Assembly (NCBI GenBank): GCA_036260075.1
Contig: DATAAM010000156.1
Span: 1 to 7,100 of the forward strand
Source: DATAAM01 sp036260075
Lineage (GTDB): Bacteria; Actinomycetota; Acidimicrobiia; Acidimicrobiales; JAHWLA01
DNA length: 7,100 nt
Reading direction: 5' to 3'
Part shown: positions 1 to 5,931 of the stretch, one piece after another
How the letters are laid out: each line of letters begins with the position of its first letter
Position numbering within the stretch: the stretch's first letter is position 1
Translations under genes and position numbers: made by a program
The notes under the pieces: model-generated
Database searches by the model: none
What the model saw: only the letters and a program-made list of their open reading frames with translations
Told to the model about the DNA's origin: nothing

Positions 1-263
1 TCGAGCAGGACGCGGAGACGGCCGAGACCGAGACCGACGACGGCGGCAGGAAGCCGGCCGGCACCGGCAGGCCGGAGGCGCCCGGCAAGTCCACCGAGCA
101 CCGGCCCGACGATCCCGGCAAGCCCGACGCCGACGACACCGAGGATGTCGACACCGACGACGTCGACACGGACAACACCGACAGCTCGGGCAAGGGATCC
201 AGCAGCAGCAGCAAGGGCCGCAGCGGGACCGGCAAGGCGCCCGACGACGGCACCCAAGACTGA
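1..263 (+). CDS. 3' end of an unidentified gene encoding an acidic, disordered C-terminal tail (partial)
   Basis: The reading frame is open from base 3 to a TGA at 261-263, giving 86 visible residues; the start lies outside the window. The peptide is strongly low-complexity. An E/T/D-rich stretch is followed by a G/K/P/R-rich stretch, then a run of aspartates with short repeats of the type DVDT-DDVDT-DNTD (132-182), then a five-serine run (198-212), ending in ...DDGTQD. No hydrophobic segment, folded-domain motif or catalytic signature is visible. Such a tail is most likely intrinsically disordered, but the protein cannot be identified from it. This frame is preferred over the overlapping one that opens at 145 because it is open to the left edge, has normal high-GC codon use and ends just before terminator-like hairpins. 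It converges on the lipoprotein pair to the right. Confidence 0.7.
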   Translation, partial: EQDAETAETETDDGGRKPAGTGRPEAPGKSTEHRPDDPGKPDADDTEDVDTDDVDTDNTDSSGKGSSSSSKGRSGTGKAPDDGTQD

Positions 264-278
264 GCGGTCGAGCAACCA

Positions 279-292
279 GGGCCAGTCGGCCC
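279..292 (+). terminator. Short GC hairpin downstream of the partial gene
   Basis: GGGCC (279-283) and GGCCC (288-292) form a perfect 5-bp stem with a 4-base loop, 15 bases after the stop codon at 261-263. No T-run follows. It may act together with the larger hairpin at 300-337 or may simply reflect high GC. Confidence 0.3.
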
Positions 293-299
293 ACAGCAC

Positions 300-337
300 G
301 GAGGCGGAGGTCCCACTGAGCGGGGGCTTCCGCCTCC
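300..337 (+). terminator. Strong hairpin between convergent genes, probable transcription terminator
   Basis: GGAGGCGGA (300-308) pairs perfectly with TCCGCCTCC (329-337). In plus-strand RNA the stem continues through 309-314 with 323-328, using two G-U wobbles (309:328 and 311:326), to give about 15 bp closed by an 8-base loop (315-322). It lies 36 bases past the stop of the left-hand gene and 16 bases past the stop of the minus-strand transglycosylase gene. In minus-strand RNA the two wobbles become A-C mismatches, so the structure should be stronger for rightward transcription. No U-tract follows, which is common in high-GC actinobacteria where the stem may work alone or with Rho. Confidence 0.6.
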
Positions 338-353
338 GGCGCGTCGGTGTGCG

Positions 354-1241
354 TCAGCCACCTTCGTAGCCCACCGGCAGGTGCCGGTCGCCGTCGACCA
401 TGCGGTAGTAGACCTGCCAGTGGTAGTAGGCGACGTACGCCTGCTCGTCGGCCCGCATCTGCTCGGCGTAGTTGGTGACGGCCTTCACGTAGCGCTGCGA
501 GCGGTTGTAGTTGAACAGGGCGTTGGCCATGTTGCCCGGCGCGCCGTTGCGCTTGAGCAGCCGGGCGGCGGCGAGGATGGCGTCACGGTTGCTGTTGATG
601 TCGCCGCCCGCCCCGTACTGCGTCCACGTGGAGGGCAGGAACTGCATCGGCCCTTGGGCGCCTGCCGTGCTGGTGCCCCGGATGCGGCCCATGCGCGTCT
701 CGACCAGGTGGATGGCGGCCAAGTACTGCCACGGCACCCCGATCTCGGCCTCGGCCGCCTGGTAGTACGACAGCAGTTCCGGCGCTGGTGCGGGAGCGAC
801 GATGCGCCACGGCGGCAGCTTCGTCTGCGGCTTCGTCAGCGCCCGCAGCTCGGCGGAGGCCTCGGCGTTGGCCCGCACTGTGGCCCGACGGGCCGGAGGC
901 ACGAGCTGCGCCACCTCCTCGATCCACTCCGGGCGCTCGCCCAGCGCCCGGTACGCCACCTGCGCCTCCCACGCGCCCCGTTCGCGCACGGCCTCGGGCC
1001 GGCCGGGGTCGCGGGCGGCCGTCTCGCCCTTGTCGATCTGGTCGGCCAGGCCCGCCGGGTCGGCGGCCGCGACCGGCGCGGCGGCGGGCACCACCGTGGT
1101 GGTCGTGGTGCTCGTCGTCGTGCTGCTGGTGGTGGTGCTGCTGGCCGTGGTCGTGGGTGCCAGGCACACCGAGGTGTCGTCGCACTCGTCGGACGAGCAC
1201 GCGGGCAGGACCACCAGCAAGGCGAAGAGCAGCCGCCGCAT
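354..1241 (-). CDS. Secreted lipoprotein lytic transglycosylase (SLT domain)
   Basis: A 295-residue protein probably anchored in the membrane as a lipoprotein, cleaving peptidoglycan glycan strands between MurNAc and GlcNAc. The N-terminus MRRLLFALLVVLPAC is a short signal peptide with lipobox LPAC, so C15 is the likely lipidated cysteine. Residues 30-49 are a Thr/Ser stalk, followed by an Ala/Pro-rich linker and a helical, charged region (about 60-140). The transglycosylase domain covers about 155-265. It has the VETRMG segment with probable catalytic E181, STAGAQGPMQF (191-201) and the NYN motif (244-246) followed by a YV pair; these are hallmarks of actinobacterial SLT-type enzymes. Residues 266-295 are a Tyr-rich tail. 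The ATG at 1239-1241 is chosen because it begins the signal peptide directly. No clear ribosome binding site is visible. It lies 41 bp downstream of the sugar-dehydrogenase lipoprotein gene, so co-transcription is likely. The family is secure; the exact subfamily is not. Confidence 0.88.
   Translation of the reverse strand: MRRLLFALLVVLPACSSDECDDTSVCLAPTTTASSTTTSSTTTSTTTTTVVPAAAPVAAADPAGLADQIDKGETAARDPGRPEAVRERGAWEAQVAYRALGERPEWIEEVAQLVPPARRATVRANAEASAELRALTKPQTKLPPWRIVAPAPAPELLSYYQAAEAEIGVPWQYLAAIHLVETRMGRIRGTSTAGAQGPMQFLPSTWTQYGAGGDINSNRDAILAAARLLKRNGAPGNMANALFNYNRSQRYVKAVTNYAEQMRADEQAYVAYYHWQVYYRMVDGDRHLPVGYEGG
1092..1154 (-). repeat. Low-complexity Thr/Ser codon repeat (lipoprotein stalk)
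   Basis: On the plus strand this reads as near-perfect GTG/GTC/GCT triplet repeats. On the coding minus strand it gives the Thr/Ser-rich stalk of the transglycosylase lipoprotein (residues 30-50). It links the lipidated cysteine to the folded domain and is prone to length change by slippage. Confidence 0.6.
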
Positions 1242-1282
1242 GCGCCCCGAGGCTAGGCGCTCGCCCGAAACCGCTGGGGACG

Positions 1283-2458
1283 TCAGGCGGGGTCGAGGCG
1301 GAAGAGGGGCCCTTCCAACGACAGGACGTAGAGCTCGCCGTCGTGGTCCTCACCGAACGAGGCCACGAACCCGGCGTCCACGTCGAGCGACCGGGCCGGC
1401 TCGCCGGGCCGGAACGCCCGCAGCTCGGCCACGCAGGCGTCGGCGAAGACGTACTGCCCCACCAGGCCGGGGATGCGCCGGCCTCGGTACACGTAGCCCC
1501 CGGTCACCGCGCACGCCTCGCCCCGCAACGGGTACTCGTGCATGGGGCGAACGGCGCCCGGTGTGGGCGTGCGGCCCCGGAAGGGGTGGGCCCCCTCCTC
1601 GGCGGGCCAGCCCCAGTTCTCGCCGCCCTTGGAGCCCGCTCGGGCCAGGTTGATCTCCTCCCACTCGTTCTGGCCCACGTCGCCGATCCAGAGGTCGCCC
1701 GACTGGCGGTCGAAGGTGAAGCGCCACGGGTTGCGCAACCCGTACGACCAGATCTCGCCGCGGGCGCCCGGGCGTCCCACGAACGGGTTGTCGGGCGGGA
1801 TCGTGTAGGGCTGCCCGCCCGACGGACGGGGATCGATGCGCAACAGCTTGCCGAGCAGTCGCCCCAGGTCCTGCGCGTTGTCGTGCGGGTCGCCCCCGCT
1901 GCCGCCGTCGCCCAAGGCGATCCACAGCAGGCCGTCGGGACCGAACACCACCTGGCCGCCGTTGTGGTTGGCATACGGCTGGTCGACGAAGAGGAGCTCG
2001 CGTCCGGCGTCGGCGGGCACCGTGCCGTCGCCGTCGGGAGCGGGGTACTCCACGACGTGGGTGTCGCCCGCACGGTCGGTGTAGTCGACTACGAACGTCC
2101 TGCCGTCGGGCGCCCACGCCAGCCCCAGCAACCCCTGCTCGGTGCCGGCCGACACCCGGCCGCGCAGGTCGAGGAGCGGCGAACGGGCCGCCTCCCCGCC
2201 GACCACCCGGCGCACGGCGCCGCCCCTCTCGGCCACGTAGACGGTGGCGTCGCCGCCGCGCATCGCCATGGCGACCGGCTGGTCGAGCTCGGCCACCTTC
2301 GTCAGGCGCACGCGGGTGGGCTCGGCCGCCGCGGGCGCGCTCGTCGTGGTCGACGCCGCGGAGGTGCTGGACGTGGTGGTTCCCGCCGTCCCGGCACCGT
2401 CACCGTCGTTGCACGCGACGAGCAGCACCAACAGCACCGAGATGAGGACCCTGCGCAT
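1283..2458 (-). CDS. Lipoprotein with glucose/sorbosone dehydrogenase-type beta-propeller (PQQ-dependent aldose dehydrogenase-like)
   Basis: A 391-residue exported lipoprotein. The N-terminus is a signal peptide with lipobox LVAC (C16 lipidated), then a Thr/Ser stalk (27-40). The rest (about 50-391) is a six-bladed propeller of the GSDH/sorbosone dehydrogenase family. Visible hallmarks are YVAERGG (74-80), NHNGGQVVFGPDG (164-176, H165 matching the catalytic-base position), LGDGGSGGDP (182-191), LLGKLLRID (201-209), GLRNPWRF (240-247, R242-N243 at the cofactor-contact position), GDVGQNEWEEIN (259-270) and NWGWP (281-285). Near the end, TGGYVYRG (319-326) and YVFADAC (336-342) resemble the HHIP-like branch. 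C316 and C342 could form a disulfide. Family members oxidise sugars with PQQ, but substrate and cofactor cannot be told from sequence, and no PQQ biosynthesis genes are in view. The ATG at 2456-2458 is set by the signal peptide. It is probably the first gene of a two-gene unit transcribed leftward from the 2459-2537 region. Confidence 0.87.
   Translation of the reverse strand: MRRVLISVLLVLLVACNDGDGAGTAGTTTSSTSAASTTTSAPAAAEPTRVRLTKVAELDQPVAMAMRGGDATVYVAERGGAVRRVVGGEAARSPLLDLRGRVSAGTEQGLLGLAWAPDGRTFVVDYTDRAGDTHVVEYPAPDGDGTVPADAGRELLFVDQPYANHNGGQVVFGPDGLLWIALGDGGSGGDPHDNAQDLGRLLGKLLRIDPRPSGGQPYTIPPDNPFVGRPGARGEIWSYGLRNPWRFTFDRQSGDLWIGDVGQNEWEEINLARAGSKGGENWGWPAEEGAHPFRGRTPTPGAVRPMHEYPLRGEACAVTGGYVYRGRRIPGLVGQYVFADACVAELRAFRPGEPARSLDVDAGFVASFGEDHDGELYVLSLEGPLFRLDPA
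2339..2380 (-). repeat. Thr/Ser-rich stalk coding repeat in the propeller lipoprotein
   Basis: This stretch encodes a Thr/Ser/Ala low-complexity stalk (residues 27-40) immediately after the lipidated cysteine. It parallels the stalk of the neighbouring transglycosylase and suggests that both proteins stand off the membrane in the same way. Confidence 0.5.
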
Positions 2459-2537
2459 CCCACGAGTCTGGCCGGCCCTACCGGGCTATTTCGCGAATGG
2501 CCCGCCGAGCCCCTCAGCGCCACCCACCGTGGCTCCG
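2459..2537. promoter_or_regulatory. Divergent intergenic region with imperfect palindrome, probable promoters for both flanking units
   Basis: This 79-bp gap separates the start of the leftward lipoprotein pair from the start of the rightward GGDEF-EAL gene, so both promoters should lie in or near it. The most striking element is an imperfect inverted repeat at 2483-2503: a GGGC...GCCC outer arm around the perfect 8-bp palindrome TTCGCGAA (2490-2497), with a single unpaired T at 2489 and one G-T pair. It is also the most AT-containing spot in the gap. An operator or a promoter core is plausible. No convincing -10/-35 pair or Shine-Dalgarno sequence could be assigned on either strand. Confidence 0.4.
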
Positions 2538-5111
2538 ATGTCCAAGGTGAAGCACTGGACGCGGGCAAGGGGCACCAGCTTGGACCGATCACGGGCGAGG
2601 CGCGTATGGCTTCTCAACGCGCTCCTCACCGCGATCGGCTTCGCCGTCTGCCTGGCGACCGCCCGGGACGCGGTCGGCCCGCTGCGGGGGTCGTTCGCCA
2701 TCAGCCCGTGGCTCCTCGCCGCCCTGTTCGGCTTCGCCGAGGCGTTCCTCGTGCACGTGGTGTTCCGGCGGGAGGCGTACTCCGTCTCGCTGAGCGAGGT
2801 CCCCCTCGTGCTGGGACTGTTCTTCGCCACCGGGCCCGAGCTCGTGCTCGCCCACCTGCTCGGCGCGGGCACGTCGCTCGTCGTGTACCGACGGCAGCCA
2901 CCGTTCAAGCTGTTCTTCAACCTGGCCCACATGGCGGTCGGCACCGGGACGGCCCTCGGCGTCTTCCACCTGCTCGACCCGGGCTCCGGCGCCGTCTCGT
3001 TGCGGGCGGGCGTGGTCGCCACGATGGCCACAGCGGCGGCCGTGTGCGTCTCCGCGCCGGCCGTGGTGGCGGCCATCTCCCTCTACGAACGGCGGCCGCC
3101 GGCGGCCAAGCTGGCCCTGGGAGTTCTCGCCCACTTCGCCGCGAGCGTGGGCAACACCAGCCTCGGCCTCATGGCCGTGACGCTGATGTGGGTGCGCCCG
3201 GCGGCGGGGTGGCTCATGGTCGTGCCTGCCGCCGTGGTGCTTGCGGCCTACCGCACCATCCTCGTGAGCAGGCGCAAGCAGGAGAGCTTGCAGTTCCTGT
3301 ACGAGGCGTCGGGCATCCTCCACCGGGGGGCGTCCCGGGAGGGGCCGATGGTGGAGCTGCTCGACCTGGCCCGCAGCATGTTCAACGCCGACTACGCGGA
3401 GCTCACGCTGTTCCCGGCGGACGACGGCGAGCGTGGGCTGCGCACGACGGTGGGGCCGGGCGACGCCGTGTCGCGCCTGCAACCGGTCGACGTCGACCGC
3501 GACGTCGACGCCGACGCCGAGGGACGCGGCCTGCCGATGCCCGCCATGGTCGCCCACCTCCAAGGCGAGCACCGGCGAGTGGGCACCATGCTGCTCGCCG
3601 GGCCCAGCGCCGTGCGTCGCTCGTTCAGCCGGCGCGACTTCCAGCTGTTCGAGACCCTGGCCAACCAGGTCGGCGTGGCCCTGGAGAACGGCGTGCTCGA
3701 GACGTCGCTGGCGCAGCTCACCGCGCTGAAGGAGGAGCTGCGCCACCAGGCCTTCCACGACGACCTCACCGGCCTCGGCAACCGGGCCCTGTTCGTGGCG
3801 GAGGTGGCTCGGGTGGCCGAGCACCCTCGGCCGGGCGAGGCGATGGCCGTGCTGTTCGTCGACCTCGACGACTTCAAGACCGTGAACGACACGCTGGGGC
3901 ACGGCGCCGGCGACGAGCTGCTGGTGCGCACGGCGGAGCGCCTGCGTCGCTGCCTGCGCCCGCAGGACGTGGCGGCCCGCCTCGGCGGCGACGAGTTCGC
4001 CGTGCTGCTGGCCGGCTTCGGCGTGGACGCGGACGCCGTGCACGTGGCCGAGCGCGTGCTCGCTGCGCTGTTGGAACCGGTGGAGGTGGCGGGCGACCTG
4101 CTCCGGCTGTCCGCCAGCATCGGCGTGGCGGTCGGCGCCGCGGGCGCCTGCTCGGTCGACGAGCTGTTGCGCAACGCCGACGTCGCCATGTACACGGCGA
4201 AGGTGCGGGGCAAGGGACGCTGGGAGCGGTTCGAGCCGCACATGCAACGAGCGGTGGCCGTCCGCCATGCGGTGAAGACGCAGTTGCAGTCGGCGGTCGA
4301 GCGCGACGAGTTCGTCCTGCGCTACCAGCCCATCGTCGACCTCCCCTCGGGACGGATCGTGGGCGTCGAGGCGCTGGTCCGTTGGCGGCACCCGACGAGG
4401 GGCCTCCTCGGCCCGGCGGAGTTCATCGACGTGGCCGAGGAGATCGGCCTCGTCGGTCGCCTCGGCCGTCGGGTCCTGCGCACCGCGTGCGCGCAGGCGC
4501 GCCAGTGGCAGGAGGAGCGAGACGGCCGGTCGGCCTTCTTCGTGAGCGTCAACGTGTCGCCCCGGGAGCTGCAGCACGCCGACTTCGTGGCCGACGTGGG
4601 CGCCGTGCTGCGCGAGACCGGCCTCGACCCGTCGAGCCTGCTGTTGGAGATAACCGAGAACGCCATGGTGGACGGCGCCACCCGGGCCGGGCGCGTGGTG
4701 GGCGACCTGCGAGCCCTGGGCGTGCGGGTGGCGGTCGACGACTTCGGCACCGGATACTCGTCGCTGCGCTACCTCGACGAGTTCGACGTCGACGTGCTGA
4801 AGATGGCCAAGCCGTTCGTGGACGGCCTGGCGAGCGAGCGCAACCGCCCGGCGCTGGCACAGGCCATCGTGCAGCTGGGGGCCTCGCTGGAGCTCGAGCT
4901 GGTGGCGGAGGGCGTGGAGAGCTTCGACCAGGTCGAGGCCCTGCGGGCCATGGGATGTCGGCTGGCCCAGGGCTTCCTGCTCGGCAGGCCCGTCGACGCG
5001 GGCGAGCTCGCACGCCTGTTGGCCAGGGGCCACGTGCCCGTGCACGACGCCCGTCGACGACACCTCGGCCCCGCAGCGCTCAGACGACGCGCAGCAGGCC
5101 TTCCTGCATGA
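2538..5111 (+). CDS. Membrane-bound GAF-GGDEF-EAL protein, probable bifunctional diguanylate cyclase/c-di-GMP phosphodiesterase
   Basis: 857 residues from the ATG at 2538. An N-terminal region (about 23-243) has seven or eight hydrophobic segments and probably acts as a membrane sensor. A GAF-like domain follows (about 248-388), then a short helix (390-405) leading into a GGDEF domain (about 406-568) and an EAL domain (about 578-830). The cyclase site looks intact: DDLTGLGNR (408-416), VDLDDFK (441-447) and GGDEF (483-487), with an inhibitory-site RPQD (474-477) at the expected spacing. The EAL site keeps EALVRW (611-616), N672, EITEN (704-708), DDFGTGYSSL (734-743), K755, EGVE (791-794) and Q811. 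The usual KID motif reads KMA (755-757). A basic 26-residue tail ends the protein. The start is uncertain: the frame stays open upstream to 2244, and the TTG at 2580 follows a better AGGGG-like site. Its 3' end overlaps the thioesterase gene by 32 bp. Confidence 0.9.
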   Translation: MSKVKHWTRARGTSLDRSRARRVWLLNALLTAIGFAVCLATARDAVGPLRGSFAISPWLLAALFGFAEAFLVHVVFRREAYSVSLSEVPLVLGLFFATGPELVLAHLLGAGTSLVVYRRQPPFKLFFNLAHMAVGTGTALGVFHLLDPGSGAVSLRAGVVATMATAAAVCVSAPAVVAAISLYERRPPAAKLALGVLAHFAASVGNTSLGLMAVTLMWVRPAAGWLMVVPAAVVLAAYRTILVSRRKQESLQFLYEASGILHRGASREGPMVELLDLARSMFNADYAELTLFPADDGERGLRTTVGPGDAVSRLQPVDVDRDVDADAEGRGLPMPAMVAHLQGEHRRVGTMLLAGPSAVRRSFSRRDFQLFETLANQVGVALENGVLETSLAQLTALKEELRHQAFHDDLTGLGNRALFVAEVARVAEHPRPGEAMAVLFVDLDDFKTVNDTLGHGAGDELLVRTAERLRRCLRPQDVAARLGGDEFAVLLAGFGVDADAVHVAERVLAALLEPVEVAGDLLRLSASIGVAVGAAGACSVDELLRNADVAMYTAKVRGKGRWERFEPHMQRAVAVRHAVKTQLQSAVERDEFVLRYQPIVDLPSGRIVGVEALVRWRHPTRGLLGPAEFIDVAEEIGLVGRLGRRVLRTACAQARQWQEERDGRSAFFVSVNVSPRELQHADFVADVGAVLRETGLDPSSLLLEITENAMVDGATRAGRVVGDLRALGVRVAVDDFGTGYSSLRYLDEFDVDVLKMAKPFVDGLASERNRPALAQAIVQLGASLELELVAEGVESFDQVEALRAMGCRLAQGFLLGRPVDAGELARLLARGHVPVHDARRRHLGPAALRRRAAGLPA

Positions 5112-5925
5112 CCGAGAGGACGTGCGTGCCGTCGCGCGTGTAGATCCGCCCCTGGGCCAGGCCCCGGGCGGCGTGCGACGAGGGGCTCTCCTGGTCGTAG
5201 AGCAACCACTCGTCGGCCCGGAAGGGCCGGTGGAACCACATGGCATGGTCGAGGCTGGCGCCGCGCAGCCGGCTGTCGTCCCAGCTCAACCCGTGGACCA
5301 GGAGGAGCGAGTCGAGCAGCGTCATGTCGGACGCGTACGCCGCCACGCAGGCGTGCAGGAGCGGGTCGTCGGGGAGGGTGCCGTCGGCCCGCATCCACAC
5401 CTGCTGACACGGCGCCCGGCCGCTCTGCTTGGCCCGCGGCGGGTCCTCGACGTGGCGCACGTCGATGGGCCGGGGCCGGGTGTACCAGTCGCCCATCTGC
5501 TCGGCCCACTGCTCGTGGCGCTCGTGGAAGGTGGGCAGCGTCTCGGGGTCGGGCGCGTCCGGCATGGGCATCTGGTGGTCGAGCCCCTGCTCCTCGACGT
5601 GGAACGAGGCTGCCAGGTTGAAGATCGCCTCGCCGTGCTGGACGGCGACCACTCGTCGGGTGGTGAACGAGCGACCGTCGCGGATGCGGTCGACCTCGTA
5701 GAGGATGGGGACGGTCGGATCGCCGGGGCGGAGGAAGTAGGCGTGCAGCGAATGGACTCGGCGGTCGTCGGTGACCGTGCGCCCGGCGGCCACCAGCGCC
5801 TGGCCCGCCACCTGCCCGCCGAAGACTCGCTGGCGCTTCTCGTCGGGGCTCTGTCCTCGGAAGATGTTCACTTCGATGGGCTCGAGGTCGAGGATCGTGA
5901 CGAGTGCGTCCAGGGCGGCGGTCAC
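5080..5925 (-). CDS. tesB: Acyl-CoA thioesterase II
   Basis: A 281-residue cytoplasmic double-hotdog thioesterase that hydrolyses acyl-CoA to free fatty acid and CoA. The first half has FRGQSPD (22-28), QRVFGGQVAGQAL (32-44), HSLHAYFLRPGD (58-69), RDGRSFTTRRVVAVQ (82-96) and IFNLAASF (101-108), which align along the whole length with the E. coli enzyme. The second half has YASDMTLLDS (197-206), SLDHAMWFHRPFR (224-236) and SVMQEGLLR (271-279). By family knowledge the active site is an Asp-Thr-Gln set; here it would be D200, S224 (Ser in place of Thr, conservative) and Q274. The GTG at 5923-5925 is chosen because the peptide then matches family N-termini from its first residue; no upstream in-frame ATG fits. 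No clear ribosome binding site is visible. It starts 6 bp from the divergent GtrA gene and ends inside the GGDEF-EAL gene, with the Q274 codon (5104-5106) in the shared stretch. Confidence 0.93.
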   Translation of the reverse strand: MTAALDALVTILDLEPIEVNIFRGQSPDEKRQRVFGGQVAGQALVAAGRTVTDDRRVHSLHAYFLRPGDPTVPILYEVDRIRDGRSFTTRRVVAVQHGEAIFNLAASFHVEEQGLDHQMPMPDAPDPETLPTFHERHEQWAEQMGDWYTRPRPIDVRHVEDPPRAKQSGRAPCQQVWMRADGTLPDDPLLHACVAAYASDMTLLDSLLLVHGLSWDDSRLRGASLDHAMWFHRPFRADEWLLYDQESPSSHAARGLAQGRIYTRDGTHVLSVMQEGLLRVV

Positions 5926-5931
5926 CTACTC

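Noticed and set aside
145..369. A small 74-codon plus-strand frame
   Set aside because: It is out of frame with the acidic tail gene, is Ala/Arg/Thr-rich, and runs through the terminator hairpin; no start signal is visible.
1092..1154. Triplet repeats that might be read as a CRISPR-like or satellite array
   Set aside because: There is no repeat-spacer structure. The periodicity is simply Thr/Ser codons of a lipoprotein stalk.
381..1256. Plus-strand open frames opposite the transglycosylase gene
   Set aside because: The minus strand has a signal peptide, lipobox and full SLT motifs. The plus-strand translations show only Val/Gly/Arg-rich sequence.
2244..2537. An in-frame upstream extension of the GGDEF-EAL gene
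   Set aside because: It would overlap the signal-peptide end of the divergent lipoprotein gene, encodes low-complexity Ser/Val/Ala sequence and removes the intergenic region. The start at 2538 or slightly later is more likely.
788..5143. A very long plus-strand open frame (over 1400 codons) running across the lipoprotein pair and the GGDEF-EAL gene
   Set aside because: Its translation is dominated by Arg, Pro, Gly and Ala without domains. It is antisense to, or out of frame with, well-supported genes. Long spurious frames are expected at this GC content.
2589..5246. A long minus-strand open frame (885 codons) antisense to the GGDEF-EAL gene
   Set aside because: It is rich in His, Arg, Gln and Gly, with no motifs, and lies opposite a gene with many exact family signatures. 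It is a shadow of high-GC codon use.
5122..5931. An in-frame upstream extension of the GtrA gene
   Set aside because: It is wholly antisense to the thioesterase and translates to Val/Gly/Arg-rich sequence unlike any GtrA N-terminus.
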